Positions 20,593-29,205 of a stretch of DNA of 64,000 nt are shown here, in pieces. The notes beneath the pieces were generated by a model. That model was not told the DNA's origin and searched no databases. It saw only the letters and a list, made by a program, of their open reading frames with translations. Origin of the DNA: Candidatus Melainabacteria bacterium (GTDB lineage: Bacteria; Cyanobacteriota; Vampirovibrionia; 2-02-FULL-35-15); NCBI GenBank assembly GCA_016201905.1, contig JACQBQ010000010.1, forward strand, positions 1-64,000, written 5' to 3'. Numbering within the stretch: position 1 is the stretch's first letter; the number at the start of each line of letters is the position of its first letter. Both the position numbers and the translations under genes were made by a program.

Positions 20593-21255
20593 CTATTTCT
20601 GATTCTCAGGGCTTGTTTTACCAATGATTATATAACTTACTTGTTCTACGATATTAAGAGTAAGGTCAGATGTTTTTTCAATTGATCTTATCGTTGCTAG
20701 AAGTTGAGCTTCTATTTGGGCTTTTTGTCCGGCAACTTTTGCTACTTCATTTAAAATTTCCTTGTAGATTATATTATGAAGAAAAGTTATTTCTGAATAA
20801 GTTCTTGAAATGTCTGAACATTTATCTAGGCTAGTTGATAAATATAGTGTTAGAGCATCTCTCAGTAATTGTTGCACTTTGGTGGCCATATTAATTAAAT
20901 CTTCTTTGATCTTTGGCTTTAAAATGGCTACTTCTGAAATTTGAGATAAAGTACTGGAATATTGCTCTGTGATTTTTTCTAGGTTCAATACAATTTGTAT
21001 CGATCCAATAACAAATCTTAAATCTTTAATTAATGGCTGCTGAAGTGTTAGCACTAAAAAGCATTGATCATTCAGTAACTTACTCTCACTTTTTATCTCT
21101 TTTGTTATTTGGCTTAATGAATTTACAAGATTATCTGAATATGATTCTAAGAGTAAGTTATATAAATCAGAAACTTCAATACACTTTTCACCTAGTAGGT
21201 AAACTTTTTGTTTTAGATCAGCTAAGTCTCTTCTAAGTGGAGTACGTGTTGTCAT
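20593..21255 (-). CDS. PhoU-like phosphate regulator
   Basis: Protein of 220 residues, almost all helical, with two repeats of the PhoU three-helix unit; the first repeat carries LVLTLQQPLIKDLRFVIGSIQIVLNLEKI, close to the PhoU motif (QPxAxDLRxxxxxxkixxdLERI), and a second DLTLNIVEQVSYII ends the protein. PhoU proteins sense or damp phosphate uptake and the PhoR/PhoB response. No pst or pho genes are nearby, so the partner is unknown. Divergent from hppA, which also handles phosphate metabolism (pyrophosphate). Confidence 0.78.
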   Translation of the reverse strand: MTTRTPLRRDLADLKQKVYLLGEKCIEVSDLYNLLLESYSDNLVNSLSQITKEIKSESKLLNDQCFLVLTLQQPLIKDLRFVIGSIQIVLNLEKITEQYSSTLSQISEVAILKPKIKEDLINMATKVQQLLRDALTLYLSTSLDKCSDISRTYSEITFLHNIIYKEILNEVAKVAGQKAQIEAQLLATIRSIEKTSDLTLNIVEQVSYIIIGKTSPENQK

Positions 21256-21488
21256 ATTTTTAACCTTTAAGACCTGTTATCTGTGGTGGTTTTTATTTTT
21301 CTCCATTTTTACTAATCTACAATTTTTATTTGCCATAAATATGTCACTCGTTATAATTGCTTATTAATCCCTGTTACATTCTAGATTATTTACTTGTATG
21401 TTGATATCCTATCTAGCTATCATATCTCAGACAATAGTAGAATTCTATACCAATACTTTTTAGTCTAAAAAATTAACAGGAGTAAACA

Positions 21489-23570
21489 ATGGAAAAAACT
21501 CTAATGATTCTAATAATCGGTAGTTCTATACTGGCAATAATTTCAGGTCTTATGCTTAGCAGTTGGGTTATTGGATTAAGCCCGGGAAATAAGAAGATGC
21601 AGGAAATTGCAAAAGCTATACAGGATGGAGCAAGTGCATATTTAAATAGGCAGTATAAAACAATAGGTTTTGTTGGAATAGTTTTGTCAGTTGTCCTTTA
21701 TTTTACTTTAGGTTTACACACCACAGTGGGTTTTATTATTGGTGCACTCTTTAGTGGTTTAGCTGGATTTGTTGGTATGAATGTCTCTGTAAGAGCAAAT
21801 GTGAGATGTGCTCAGGCTGCTCATAATGGGCTTAAAAGTGCTCTGGATGTTGCATTTAAAGGTGGCTTGGTTACTGGTCTTTTGGTTGTAGGGTTAGGCT
21901 TATTGGGTGTTGCTGGCTATTTTTATTTTTTGCAACACATTCAGCCGTTAAAGATTAATGAAAATGTTAGGGCATTAATAGGGTTAGGATTTGGAGGAAG
22001 TTTAATTTCTGTTTTTGCTCGACTTGGGGGAGGTATATATACAAAGGCAGCTGATGTTGGTGCTGACCTGGTTGGCAAAGTTGAAGCAGGCATACCTGAG
22101 GATGATCCAAGAAATCCTGCGGTAATTGCTGATAATGTTGGTGATAATGTTGGTGATTGTGCAGGTATGGCAGCTGATTTATTTGAAACTTACGCTGTAA
22201 CTGCAATAGCTGCTATGCTTCTAGGCTGCATAGAATTTCAAAAGTATATTATTGCTGGAAATATTCATCCTGTAATTTACCCTTTAGCGCTAGGAGGTAT
22301 TTCAATTGTTTCTACAATTGTCGGATCATTTTTTGTAAGGTTAGGTAAATCTCAAAATATTATGAATGCTTTGTACAAAGGAGTAATCTTTAGTGGTCTC
22401 TTTTCAGCAGCTTTGTTTTATCCTGCAACAAATTATTTAATGAATGGGCTTGGTATGAGCACGACTAAATTGTACTTGGCTTCTTTAATTGGTTTATCTA
22501 TTACTGCCGCTATAATGGTTATCACTGAGTACTATACATCTACAAGTTTTAAACCTGTCCGGTCGATAGCTCAAGCATCAGTTACTGGTCATGCTACCAA
22601 TATAATTGCTGGACTTGCTGTTTCAATGAAGTCTACAGCATTACCTGTTTTGGTTATTGTCGTTGGAATTATATCTTCTTATTCTTTGGCAGGTGTTTAT
22701 GGAATTGCACTGGCTGTAATGTCAATGTTGTCTATGACCGGTATTATTGTTGCTATTGATTCTTATGGTCCTATAACTGACAATGCAGGCGGTATTGCTG
22801 AGATGGCTGGGCTTTCAAAGGATATTAGAAATATTACTGACCCATTAGATGCTGTTGGAAATACTACAAAAGCTGTTACAAAGGGATATGCAATTTGTTC
22901 AGCAGGCTTAGCTGCAATTGTTTTATTTTCATCTTATACACAAGATTTACAAGAGCATTTTCTATCTATGGGGAAAAAAGCAGTTAGTTTTGATTTAGGT
23001 GATCCATTTATTATTGTTGGCTTATTTCTTGGAGGGTTAATTCCGTTTTTATTTGGTGCTTTGGCGATGGAGTCCGTTGGGAAAGCAGCTTCCCAAGTAG
23101 TAGAAGAAGTACGAAGACAGTTTAATGAAATAAAAGGAATTATGGATAATAAAGCAAAACCAGATTATGCAGCATGTGTGGATATAGTAACAAAAAGTGC
23201 TTTAAAAGAGATGATATTACCTGCATTAATCCCAGTTTTGACCCCTGTTGTTGTTCTGCTAACTTGTAACTTATTTGTAAAATCATTTGATAGTTATGCA
23301 TCATCAAAGATTATTGGGGGTATATTAGTTGGTAGTATAGTAACCGGAATTTTTCTTGCAATTGCTATGACTAGTGGTGGTGGTGCCTGGGATAATGCGA
23401 AAAAATTCATTGAGGAAGGTAACTATGGAGGTAAAGGATCTAACGCACACAAAGCAGCAGTTACTGGAGATACAGTTGGGGATCCATATAAAGATACAGC
23501 TGGTCCAGCAATAAATCCAATGATAAAAGTTTTAAATATTGTTGCTCTATTGATAATAAGATTTATCTAA
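21489..23570 (+). CDS. hppA: membrane-bound proton-translocating pyrophosphatase (K+-independent type)
   Basis: Protein of 693 residues with about 16 membrane segments. The substrate-binding block is intact: [13 protein letters not shown], then [22 protein letters not shown], and near the end [19 protein letters not shown]. It hydrolyses pyrophosphate and pumps ions out across the membrane. In the segment [13 protein letters not shown] a Lys stands where K+-dependent enzymes have Ala, which marks the K+-independent, H+-pumping subfamily (known from mutational work on this family). The ribosome binding site AGGAG lies just before the ATG. Confidence 0.96.
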   Translation: MEKTLMILIIGSSILAIISGLMLSSWVIGLSPGNKKMQEIAKAIQDGASAYLNRQYKTIGFVGIVLSVVLYFTLGLHTTVGFIIGALFSGLAGFVGMNVSVRANVRCAQAAHNGLKSALDVAFKGGLVTGLLVVGLGLLGVAGYFYFLQHIQPLKINENVRALIGLGFGGSLISVFARLGGGIYTKAADVGADLVGKVEAGIPEDDPRNPAVIADNVGDNVGDCAGMAADLFETYAVTAIAAMLLGCIEFQKYIIAGNIHPVIYPLALGGISIVSTIVGSFFVRLGKSQNIMNALYKGVIFSGLFSAALFYPATNYLMNGLGMSTTKLYLASLIGLSITAAIMVITEYYTSTSFKPVRSIAQASVTGHATNIIAGLAVSMKSTALPVLVIVVGIISSYSLAGVYGIALAVMSMLSMTGIIVAIDSYGPITDNAGGIAEMAGLSKDIRNITDPLDAVGNTTKAVTKGYAICSAGLAAIVLFSSYTQDLQEHFLSMGKKAVSFDLGDPFIIVGLFLGGLIPFLFGALAMESVGKAASQVVEEVRRQFNEIKGIMDNKAKPDYAACVDIVTKSALKEMILPALIPVLTPVVVLLTCNLFVKSFDSYASSKIIGGILVGSIVTGIFLAIAMTSGGGAWDNAKKFIEEGNYGGKGSNAHKAAVTGDTVGDPYKDTAGPAINPMIKVLNIVALLIIRFI

Positions 23571-23614
23571 TATTTACATAGCATTACACATAATTAATTT
23601 AATTTATCAGTAAT

Positions 23615-24163
23615 ATGATAAACCATAAAATTAGAAAACTAAATATAAAAGATATAGATGAATTAGAAAAAATTGAACTTGAAACATATGGTAAATATGG
23701 CTGGTCAAAAGATATATTTAAAAGTGAACTTAATAATCCATTATCCTTATATCTAGCTTATGAAGGTTTGAACGAGGGCTCTAAAATTTTAGGATATATA
23801 GGGACCTGGCTTATAGTTGATGAAGGACATATAACAACATTAGTAGTTTGTTCAGATTTCAGAAGGAAACATATTGCTGATATATTACTATATAATTTAA
23901 TCGTTCAACTTAAATCAAATAAGATTAAATGGTTAACATTAGAGGTTAAAGCATCAAATACTCCAGCAATAAATTTATATAAAAAATTTGGTTTTAAAGA
24001 ATTTGGAATAAGAAAAAAATATTACCAAGACAATAATGAAGATGCATTATTGTTATGGACAGAAAATATACAAACAGAAGGATATACAGATAAGCTAAAA
24101 GGTATAATGTCCCAATTTTTATTAAAAGAAAATGATGCTGATAAATCAAATTATAAATTATAA
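23615..24163 (+). CDS. rimI: ribosomal protein alanine N-acetyltransferase, GNAT family
   Basis: Protein of 182 residues with the RimI layout: IRKLNIKDIDELEKIELETYGKYGWSKDIF at the start, the acetyl-CoA loop VVCSDFRRKHIADILL, the EVKASNTPAINLYKKFGFKE motif and IRKKYYQDNNEDALLLW. RimI acetylates the N-terminus of S18. The acetyl-CoA loop is unusual, with His and Ala in place of the two glycines of RRxGxG/A. It could be another GNAT acetylating proteins. A C-terminal tail of about 25 residues is extra. Confidence 0.82.
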   Translation: MINHKIRKLNIKDIDELEKIELETYGKYGWSKDIFKSELNNPLSLYLAYEGLNEGSKILGYIGTWLIVDEGHITTLVVCSDFRRKHIADILLYNLIVQLKSNKIKWLTLEVKASNTPAINLYKKFGFKEFGIRKKYYQDNNEDALLLWTENIQTEGYTDKLKGIMSQFLLKENDADKSNYKL

Positions 24164-24470
24164 CGAAATGACTTCTTTTTGATTTTCTTTAAATTTATTA
24201 TCTAAATTTATATAAGTGCCTGGTTTACCATTTAGTAATCATTGAAACATGAAACAATGGCTTAAAAGTAGTGTTTCCGAGGAGATCATCCTCTAGATAA
24301 CATTATATTATTTGAAATAGCAGACTTAATCTATATATTTTACTTATTTACTTCTAACAACAGTTCTAAACAAAAAATACCATCGTCACATAATAAGGTT
24401 TTAATTTGTTTAAGCACTGGGTATTACATAAAATATAAAATGGGTTCTTTATTCTTGTGATAGCAGTTAA
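24164..24470. other. intergenic region, no gene seen
   Basis: This 307-base AT-rich gap precedes the rpaA-like gene. The only structure seen is a short inverted repeat GAGGA / TCCTC around a 5-base loop (24279-24293). No frame with a ribosome binding site was found. It probably holds the regulator's promoter and leader. Confidence 0.4.
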
Positions 24471-25193
24471 ATGAGCAAAATTTTAATAATTGATGATGAC
24501 AAAGCAATCATTGAATTGGTTAAAGTTAATTTAGAAATTCAAGGACATAATGTATTGGTTGCAAATGATGCATTAACCGGCATTGCAATAGCACAACAAG
24601 AAGAACTGGATTTAGTTATCCTTGATCTTATGATGCCTGGGGTAGACGGCTTTACAACATGCCAAAGATTAAGGCAACAAGAAAACACAAAAAATACCCC
24701 TATATTAATGCTCACAGCATTATCAAGAACTGATGATAAAGTATCTGGTTTTAATGCTGGTGCCGATGACTATTTAACTAAACCCTTTGAATTACCAGAG
24801 CTTTATGTTCGAGTACGTGCTTTGCTAAGGCGTTCCGGAAAGGTTGCTTCAGCACTTACACTACCAGAGATATTACATGCTGGCGACATCACATTAATAC
24901 CAGAAAGTCGTGAAGTTAAAATAATAGATAAAGTTGTACGTTTAACACCTATTGAATTTGAAGTACTTCATTGCCTCTTGCAACATCATGGTCAAACAGT
25001 AACAACTAGCAAGTTATTAGAAGAAGTGTGGGGTTATTCACCTGATGACGATGTAGATACCATTAGAGTTCACATTAGGCATTTAAGAACAAGGGTTGAA
25101 GTTAATGGCAAAAAATATATAAAAACAGTTTATGGTGGCGGCTACCAGCTAATACCTGATGGCTTTATGGCTAAAAGTGAGCAATCAGCATAA
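24471..25193 (+). CDS. OmpR-family response regulator, RpaA-like
   Basis: Protein of 240 residues. The receiver domain has the acidic pair DDD near residue 9, the phospho-acceptor Asp in [15 protein letters not shown], the Thr in MLTALS and the Lys in DDYLTKPFE. The winged-helix domain follows ([47 protein letters not shown]). Segments such as [15 protein letters not shown] and [25 protein letters not shown] resemble cyanobacterial RpaA, the output regulator of the circadian clock, more than PhoB or OmpR. No kinase gene is next to it. Orthology is inferred from recalled sequence. Confidence 0.88.
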   Translation: MSKILIIDDDKAIIELVKVNLEIQGHNVLVANDALTGIAIAQQEELDLVILDLMMPGVDGFTTCQRLRQQENTKNTPILMLTALSRTDDKVSGFNAGADDYLTKPFELPELYVRVRALLRRSGKVASALTLPEILHAGDITLIPESREVKIIDKVVRLTPIEFEVLHCLLQHHGQTVTTSKLLEEVWGYSPDDDVDTIRVHIRHLRTRVEVNGKKYIKTVYGGGYQLIPDGFMAKSEQSA

Positions 25194-25223
25194 GAATAAC
25201 AATTTTTAGGTTGAGTAAATTCT

Positions 25224-25232
25224 TGCTATAGT
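25224..25232 (+). promoter_or_regulatory. extended -10 promoter left behind by the displaced tRNA-Val
   Basis: TGC-TATAGT is an extended -10 element 35 bases before the 5' tRNA half at 25268. It probably was the tRNA-Val promoter before the mobile element inserted; it now faces the truncated tRNA half and the left end of the element. No good -35 box is seen, as is common with extended -10 promoters. Confidence 0.35.
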
Positions 25233-25266
25233 AATTTACCGCACCCTTTAATCCTTTTATCTAAAG

Positions 25267-25305
25267 TGGGCGCTTAGCTCAGTTGGTAGAGCACTTGTTT
25301 GACGT
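25267..25305 (+). repeat. attL: attL: displaced 5' half of tRNA-Val
   Basis: A 39-base exact copy of 31249-31287. It covers the acceptor 5' strand, D arm and anticodon stem-loop up to the anticodon GAC plus GT, then diverges. This is the footprint expected when a tyrosine recombinase uses the anticodon half of a tRNA gene as attB: the original 5' half stays at one end and the element supplies a replacement at the other. The fragment has no matching 3' half and cannot fold as a tRNA. Confidence 0.93.
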
Positions 25306-25658
25306 GAGGCTCAGACCTGGCTCAAATACACTAGCAGAAAGACTTTCAGACAATTATCGAGTTTTAATTGTGCCTCAAATTGTCCCACTTAATTTCCTCA
25401 CTAAAATTATACCTAACTTTATTTACATTGTACATACCACGCATTAATAAAGGATTATAAGGGTTATAACTAAAAACATTTGGGGTATTCAATCATTGGC
25501 CGCTAGCTGGTCTTAAATTGAACTTATTTTGTTTAGCAAGTGATTTATATCTAAGCAAATAAAATCGCAGCTAAAAACTTATACACAAAATAAAACAATA
25601 AAACAATTCTTTAGCAGTAATTAATATTGAGTGAGGTATATCCACCGTACCTTGGGAA
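25306..25658. other. noncoding left arm of the element with likely attP arm sites
   Basis: No convincing gene in this stretch. AAGACTTTCAG (25339-25349) is the inverted copy of CTGAAAGTCTT (31237-31247) at the right end, and TGTCCCA (25381-25387) is the inverted copy of TGGGACA, present twice near the right end (31198-31204, 31208-31214). In the excised circle these would flank the core site, as arm-type integrase or excisionase sites do. A second partial likeness to a tRNA 3' half follows attL directly (TGGCTCAAATA, CTAGC) but does not fold. Confidence 0.45.
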
Positions 25659-25733
25659 TTAATATGGCAAAGGGGTTAATGGTACGACTGTATCTGTGAG
25701 ATGATATTCAGTGCTTTTTGTTTGCTTACTCAT
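25659..25733 (-). CDS. possible 24-aa peptide coupled to the upstream gene
   Basis: ATG at 25733-25731 overlaps the TAA stop of the upstream leftward gene by one base (TAATG), and an AAGGAG box lies about 9 bases before it. The frame ends at TAA 25661-25659 and encodes MSKQTKSTEYHLTDTVVPLTP plus three residues. The coupling and binding site are good, but the product is very short and unrecognised; it may be a truncated gene. Confidence 0.3.
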   Translation of the reverse strand: MSKQTKSTEYHLTDTVVPLTPLPY

Positions 25734-26080
25734 TATTTCATACTCCTTCTTTTCCATTTTTCCTTTAATTCTTCCATGAACTTTTTTACTTCTGGCGGTG
25801 GTGGGCAACTACTACCTGTAGTGCCTATCCTCATTTCTTGTGGAGTAACTTGTACTTGCTCTCTACTATCCTCAACAGCTTGTAATAATTGTGCTGGAAC
25901 AGGGAAAAATCCAGACTTATGAGTTTTAATAAGATGTTCGACTGCTCTTACAAATTGATTATCAGTTAATTCACTTATTGCTTTATAATAATCTTCCAAA
26001 AACATTGTAGGAATATCGTCTTTTTTAAAGAAGTTACTTAGCTTTACCATACCTTGACTAAACACTGTATCAGTCAACAT
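25733..26080 (-). CDS. phage-type helicase-loader-like protein
   Basis: Protein of 115 residues. The segment LEDYYKAISELTDNQFVRAVEHLIKTHKSGFFPVPAQLLQAVED resembles the small helical proteins encoded beside phage replication initiators (helicase loader/inhibitor type, such as G39P-like proteins): a tyrosine-rich helix, then a FFP-x-P-A-x-L motif. There is no Walker motif, so it is not a DnaC ATPase. Its start overlaps the end of the replisome-organiser-like gene by 11 bases, so the two are coupled. Role inferred from pattern and context. Confidence 0.6.
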   Translation of the reverse strand: MLTDTVFSQGMVKLSNFFKKDDIPTMFLEDYYKAISELTDNQFVRAVEHLIKTHKSGFFPVPAQLLQAVEDSREQVQVTPQEMRIGTTGSSCPPPPEVKKFMEELKEKWKRRSMK

Positions 26081-26813
26081 TTATTTTTTCCTCAATCAGC
26101 ATTAAATCATTCTTCTTTTTTCTATTTTCATGAAATTGTTTAAAGCTATCTATATTATTTATCGCTTGGATACCTACTCCATATTGGTTTGCAAGAAGTT
26201 TTTTCTTGTCTTTGGATACCCAAGTCCTAACCGCAGCTTTCCAGTCCTTCATGGGCTGATTACCCACTTTCCAGCCTTTACTTTCGTAAAAATTAAAAAA
26301 TGCGTCAGGGTCAACTGTATAATTTTGCTCCTTTATATATTGTTCAATCTCTTCAATACGAGGTTTTATAAATCCCCTTGCCTTATCCTTATCCTCTTCT
26401 TTATCTTTTTCTATATCCTTATCTTTATCCTTTTCTTTAAGGGTATGGATACCCTTTGCATACTCTTCAAGCAGGTTATGTTTTTTTAGTAAAGATAGAA
26501 CGTGGGCATGAGGTTTAGACTGTTCCTTAAGCTCACCATACTGAAAAGATATAAAACCAACGATATACCAGTTTCCATTTTCTAAGACTTTTATTCTCTC
26601 TTTATCTTGATTTAAAACTTTTAAAGCCTCTTCATATTCAAGATGTTCTCCTATGCAAAATGAGAGCAATTCGAAGTCTGGCTTCCAAACCCCTGAGTTA
26701 TCACAAGTGTCAGTGATATATTGCCAAAGGTTCTTATATTCAACTGGTAGCTTCCTAAACCAAGGGTCTTGCCACTTAGCTGTATCAGTAAACCGCTTCA
26801 TAACACACTCCAA
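26070..26813 (-). CDS. phage replisome organiser-like replication protein
   Basis: Protein of 247 residues. The N-terminus (KRFTDTAKWQDPWFRKLP, ITDTCDNSGVWKPDFELLSF) is typical of phage-encoded replication initiators with a winged-helix fold. A linker of alternating Lys, Asp and Glu (KEKDKDKDIEKDKEEDKDK, about residues 125-144) follows, then a C-terminal domain (DPDAFFNFYESKGWKVG, MKDWKAAVRTW) common in such proteins. It probably binds the element's origin and recruits helicase with the overlapping downstream gene. The origin could lie in the linker DNA or at 27478-27561. Confidence 0.72.
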   Translation of the reverse strand: MECVMKRFTDTAKWQDPWFRKLPVEYKNLWQYITDTCDNSGVWKPDFELLSFCIGEHLEYEEALKVLNQDKERIKVLENGNWYIVGFISFQYGELKEQSKPHAHVLSLLKKHNLLEEYAKGIHTLKEKDKDKDIEKDKEEDKDKARGFIKPRIEEIEQYIKEQNYTVDPDAFFNFYESKGWKVGNQPMKDWKAAVRTWVSKDKKKLLANQYGVGIQAINNIDSFKQFHENRKKKNDLMLIEEKINVD

Positions 26814-26965
26814 AATATTTTCTGACCATTTTTCTTTGAAGAATGTATTAGTTTTCTAATTGCACCTTTAATCTCAATTGCTGTTCCGCAAATGCAAGAC
26901 TTTACTATCCTTAAGTATTTATCATCTAATAGGCACAAAAAAGTCCTATCACGGTATTTATCCAT
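26798..26965 (-). CDS. small hypothetical protein of the element, 55 aa
   Basis: I choose the ATG at 26965 (MDKYRDRTFLCLLDDKYLRIV) because an AAAGGAG box lies just before it; the frame is open upstream to 27010. The product contains CICGTAIEIKGAIRKLI and is basic toward the end. I know no family. It overlaps the replisome-organiser-like gene by 16 bases and is read in the same direction, so it belongs to the leftward module. Confidence 0.5.
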   Translation of the reverse strand: MDKYRDRTFLCLLDDKYLRIVKSCICGTAIEIKGAIRKLIHSSKKNGQKIFWSVL

Positions 26966-27087
26966 GTTTTTATCTCCTTTTTTATTTGCAGGAGAAAACT
27001 TTTGGTACAATTTAAATGACTAGTAAAAACTTACCTTTAGTTTTCCCCTGACTTTTATCAAAATAGCAGGGGTTTTTATTAAGCTAC

Positions 27088-27285
27088 TTACTTTGTAGAT
27101 TTATAAAATAGAGTTGCATCATCTTTTATTTTTGAATATAAGTTTTTGATGGTTTCTCTAATTAGCCAAGAAACACTCCTATCTGTTAACCTAGACATCT
27201 CAATTGCTTGAGACCACGTTTCATCAGGTATGCAAATTGAACGCATTTCGGGTCTAATTCTCTCACTATTAGTATTTGCTGACAC
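27088..27285 (-). CDS. ribbon-helix-helix DNA-binding protein
   Basis: Protein of 65 residues. EMRSICIPDETWSQAIEMSRLTDRSVSWLIRETIKNLY fits the ribbon-helix-helix (CopG/Arc/MetJ) fold: a short strand, a helix, a turn with RSVS and a second helix. Such proteins bind DNA as dimers and act as repressors, antitoxins or plasmid copy-number regulators. It is the first gene of the leftward module and adjoins the palindrome-rich region at 27478-27561, its likely operator. Confidence 0.7.
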   Translation of the reverse strand: MSANTNSERIRPEMRSICIPDETWSQAIEMSRLTDRSVSWLIRETIKNLYSKIKDDATLFYKSTK

Positions 27286-27833
27286 TTACTTTTCCTTTCT
27301 GTGTTGAATATCTTTCTGAAGGTACTTTCACCACACATACTAACAAACAGTTCAGAAAAAATCTTAAGTGTTTTTTCATCTAATCTAAAAACATATTTTT
27401 TTCAACAAATACTACAAAAAATGAGACATAATTGTTAAGTTTCATAACTATCTAGAACCTCTGAAACCTAGTCTCCATGCGGTATAGCCGTGTACACATG
27501 TATACAGTTTTGTGTATCAATGTACACCGTGCGGTATAGCCATGTATACCATTTTGTACAATGTAGAGGAAAAAATTAGAAACATCTCTTACTACAATCT
27601 AGGTCTAGATGAAAACTTTTTATAAGATAATTCAAATGTTTTCTACTACTTACTTTGAAATGGAATGAAACTAGTAGGTTGTGTTATCCTGTTATTTAAT
27701 CTCAATTAATTTCGACGGTATATAAAAAGGCTTGCTAAGTAAAAATAGTGATCCTGTCTTGCGTAAATAAATCAGAAAAAATGTTTTTGGATAAGGGGCT
27801 AAGAGCCATAGGGTCAATGGGTCATAGGGCTAC
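27286..27833. other. noncoding control region between divergent modules
   Basis: A 548-base stretch without a convincing gene, between the leftward RHH gene and the rightward zinc-ribbon gene. Its centre (27478-27561) holds tandem repeats and palindromes listed separately. AT-rich tracts lie on both sides (27350-27425, 27560-27620). It probably contains the divergent promoters and perhaps the element's replication origin. Confidence 0.5.
27478..27561. repeat. tandem TGCGGTATAGCC repeats with clustered TGTAC palindromes
   Basis: The 12-mer TGCGGTATAGCC occurs at 27478-27489 and 27530-27541, 52 bases apart, each followed by a TGTA-rich block. Palindromes within: GTGTACAC (27490-27497), TGTATACA (27499-27506), GTGTA...TACAC (27512-27527) and TTGTACAA (27554-27561). 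A repeated direct motif plus regularly spaced palindromes fits an operator array or an iteron-type origin. Confidence 0.75.
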
Positions 27834-28418
27834 ATGAGTAAAACTACAGTAGAAGACTGTCTGGCACTATCAGTATTCTTTCTTAACAAGAATGGGTCGT
27901 TTAGAAACTCTGGTTCAGGTACTTTGTCATGGTCCGACAGCTTTGGAAATAACGATTGTGTTGCTTACTCAATTAATCTATCTCCTTTTACCTCAGATAT
28001 TGAATTACATTATTCAGTAACAGAAGATTTAAACATAAGCAATGATATAGACCAGTTATTTCTATTGACTACTACTTCTTGCTTCTTAGGTAAAAGATAT
28101 TGGTTTATTTGCTCTTGTGGAAAACGCATAGCTGTTCTCTATCAGCCACCAAATAGTAATTACTTTAGGTGTAGACACTGTCACAATTTAACCTATGAAA
28201 GTAGGAACCTAGTGGCCTATAAAAAGAGACTAGGTAAACCACCGACTTTACTAGAACTTGAGCAGTTAGAAAGTAATATCAAGAGAAGATACTACAATGG
28301 GAAAATAACAAAGAAATACAGAAGATTTAATAAGAAAGCTACTCAATTTTATCTTTTTGTATCAGCATGGCACAAAGATTTTAAGGAAACACTTTTAAAG
28401 AAAGAATTAATAAGTTAG
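27834..28418 (+). CDS. zinc-ribbon protein of mobile elements, function unknown
   Basis: Protein of 194 residues. The central part reads YWFICSCGKRIAVLYQPP then YFRCRHCHNLTYESR: two Cys pairs (CSC and CRHC) that can bind one zinc, and a pattern I know from small proteins scattered on plasmids and phages whose function is not established. The N-terminal part (TLSWSDSFGNNDCVAYSINL) looks beta-rich; the C-terminus is basic (IKRRYYNGKITKKYRRFNKK) and could bind nucleic acid. First gene to the right of the control region. Confidence 0.65.
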   Translation: MSKTTVEDCLALSVFFLNKNGSFRNSGSGTLSWSDSFGNNDCVAYSINLSPFTSDIELHYSVTEDLNISNDIDQLFLLTTTSCFLGKRYWFICSCGKRIAVLYQPPNSNYFRCRHCHNLTYESRNLVAYKKRLGKPPTLLELEQLESNIKRRYYNGKITKKYRRFNKKATQFYLFVSAWHKDFKETLLKKELIS

Positions 28419-28705
28419 CTCTTTTTATCGTCACCTGAAAAATAAAATACAGTTCCGCAAACCAAGGATAAAGCAAATAGTTCAAGAAGTATCCTTTTAA
28501 TATCGACTGATAGACCTACTTCCTCATCTACCACGCCGCCATTTGCTTTGGGTGGAAACCAAATAGGCGAATAACCATATGCTCTTTTAATGCTTACTCC
28601 ACCACAATTTCCCTCACTAATCCATGGAACGCATAACACACAGATAAAAAATACAGTTGCAACATATGCAATTAAAGTTGTCTTTTGTTTATTGGTGATT
28701 TTCAT
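28415..28705 (-). CDS. small membrane protein of the element, 96 aa
   Basis: Two membrane segments are visible (about residues 9-29, TLIAYVATVFFICVLCVPWI, and 71-90, ILLELFALSLVCGTVFYF) separated by an extracytoplasmic loop with the sequence GYSPIWFPPKANGG. I do not recognise a family. The gene overlaps the end of the zinc-ribbon gene by 4 bases on the opposite strand. A two-segment protein in a phage-like element could be a superinfection or defence factor, but nothing in the sequence shows it. Confidence 0.55.
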   Translation of the reverse strand: MKITNKQKTTLIAYVATVFFICVLCVPWISEGNCGGVSIKRAYGYSPIWFPPKANGGVVDEEVGLSVDIKRILLELFALSLVCGTVFYFSGDDKKS

Positions 28706-28861
28706 AATGCCCCTTTAATTCAAATATTTTTACAAAAACTTATAGGTGCCTTTTTACTTTAAAAATATCCTTCTTTGCTTCATGCTTTGCTTTATTGTGC
28801 CAATTATTGGCTCAAGTATATATTGCCTATTATATCTTTGCAACTGTAAGGAACATAAACA

Positions 28862-29083
28862 GTGGCAAAGTGGAATACAAAACTAAGAAAAGCTAGATTA
28901 GATATGGAATTATCACTTTCTCAGGCAGTTAAACTCCTAAATGAATGCCACAAAATTAAAATGAATAGAACACAACTCGGAAAAATTGAAAGAGGAGAAA
29001 TAGACTGTACTGTAGCAAAGTTTAAGGCCCTGTGTGATATTTATTGTGTTGAACCAAACTGGATTTTGGATTGGAAAGAATAA
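28862..29083 (+). CDS. XRE-family helix-turn-helix regulator
   Basis: Protein of 73 residues, a lone HTH domain: LRKARLDMELSLSQAVKLLNE, NRTQLGKIERGEIDCTVAKFKALCDIYCVEPNWIL. The pattern (R-x-x-R, S-Q-x, I-E-R-G, L-x-x-x-Y) fits the Cro/cI fold. It starts at GTG 28862 with AAGGA at 28848-28852. It could be the element's repressor controlling integration or replication. Confidence 0.8.
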   Translation: MAKWNTKLRKARLDMELSLSQAVKLLNECHKIKMNRTQLGKIERGEIDCTVAKFKALCDIYCVEPNWILDWKE

Positions 29084-29088
29084 ACCAT

Positions 29089-29157
29089 TTACCACTTCTG
29101 CATCTCTTTAATTACCTCATCTTGCGTAGTCATCAAATACCCTTGTGTGGTTTTTAA
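29089..29157 (-). pseudogene. remnant of an integrase 3' end
   Basis: On the minus strand this reads LKTTQGYLMTTQDEV-IKEMQKW-stop, nearly identical to the last 22 residues of the intact integrase at 30064-31215 (LKTTQGYLMTTQDEV-VKEMQGW-stop). It includes the catalytic tyrosine segment (TQGYL) but nothing upstream. The similarity starts abruptly at 29157. It is a scar of a second integrase gene or of a duplication, placed 5 bases after the XRE gene. Confidence 0.88.
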
Positions 29158-29163
29158 ACTTAC

Positions 29164-29175
29164 ACCTATATAGGT
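29164..29175. promoter_or_regulatory. 12-bp palindrome ACCTATATAGGT before the cargo gene
   Basis: A perfect 12-base palindrome 30 bases before the ATG of the gene at 29206, right at the edge of the integrase remnant. It could be an operator, for example for the neighbouring XRE protein, or part of a promoter (TATAGG, TATAAG). Function inferred only from position. Confidence 0.4.
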
Positions 29176-29205
29176 ATAAGAAAAAACAGCTACAATGTAT
29201 TCTAG

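Noticed and set aside
25306-25340. A 3' tRNA half following attL (TGGCTCAAATA...CTAGC)
   Set aside because: It resembles a T arm only loosely; the acceptor 3' strand and T stem pairs are missing.
25701-25922. Rightward 73-residue frame at the left of the element
   Set aside because: It is antisense to the leftward helicase-loader-like gene, which has protein-like composition, coupling and context.
26380-26456. Repetitive CTTTATC/CTTTTTC tract as a possible iteron array
   Set aside because: It is the coding sequence of the Lys/Asp/Glu linker in the replication protein; the repeats are irregular, so an origin role is possible but not supported.
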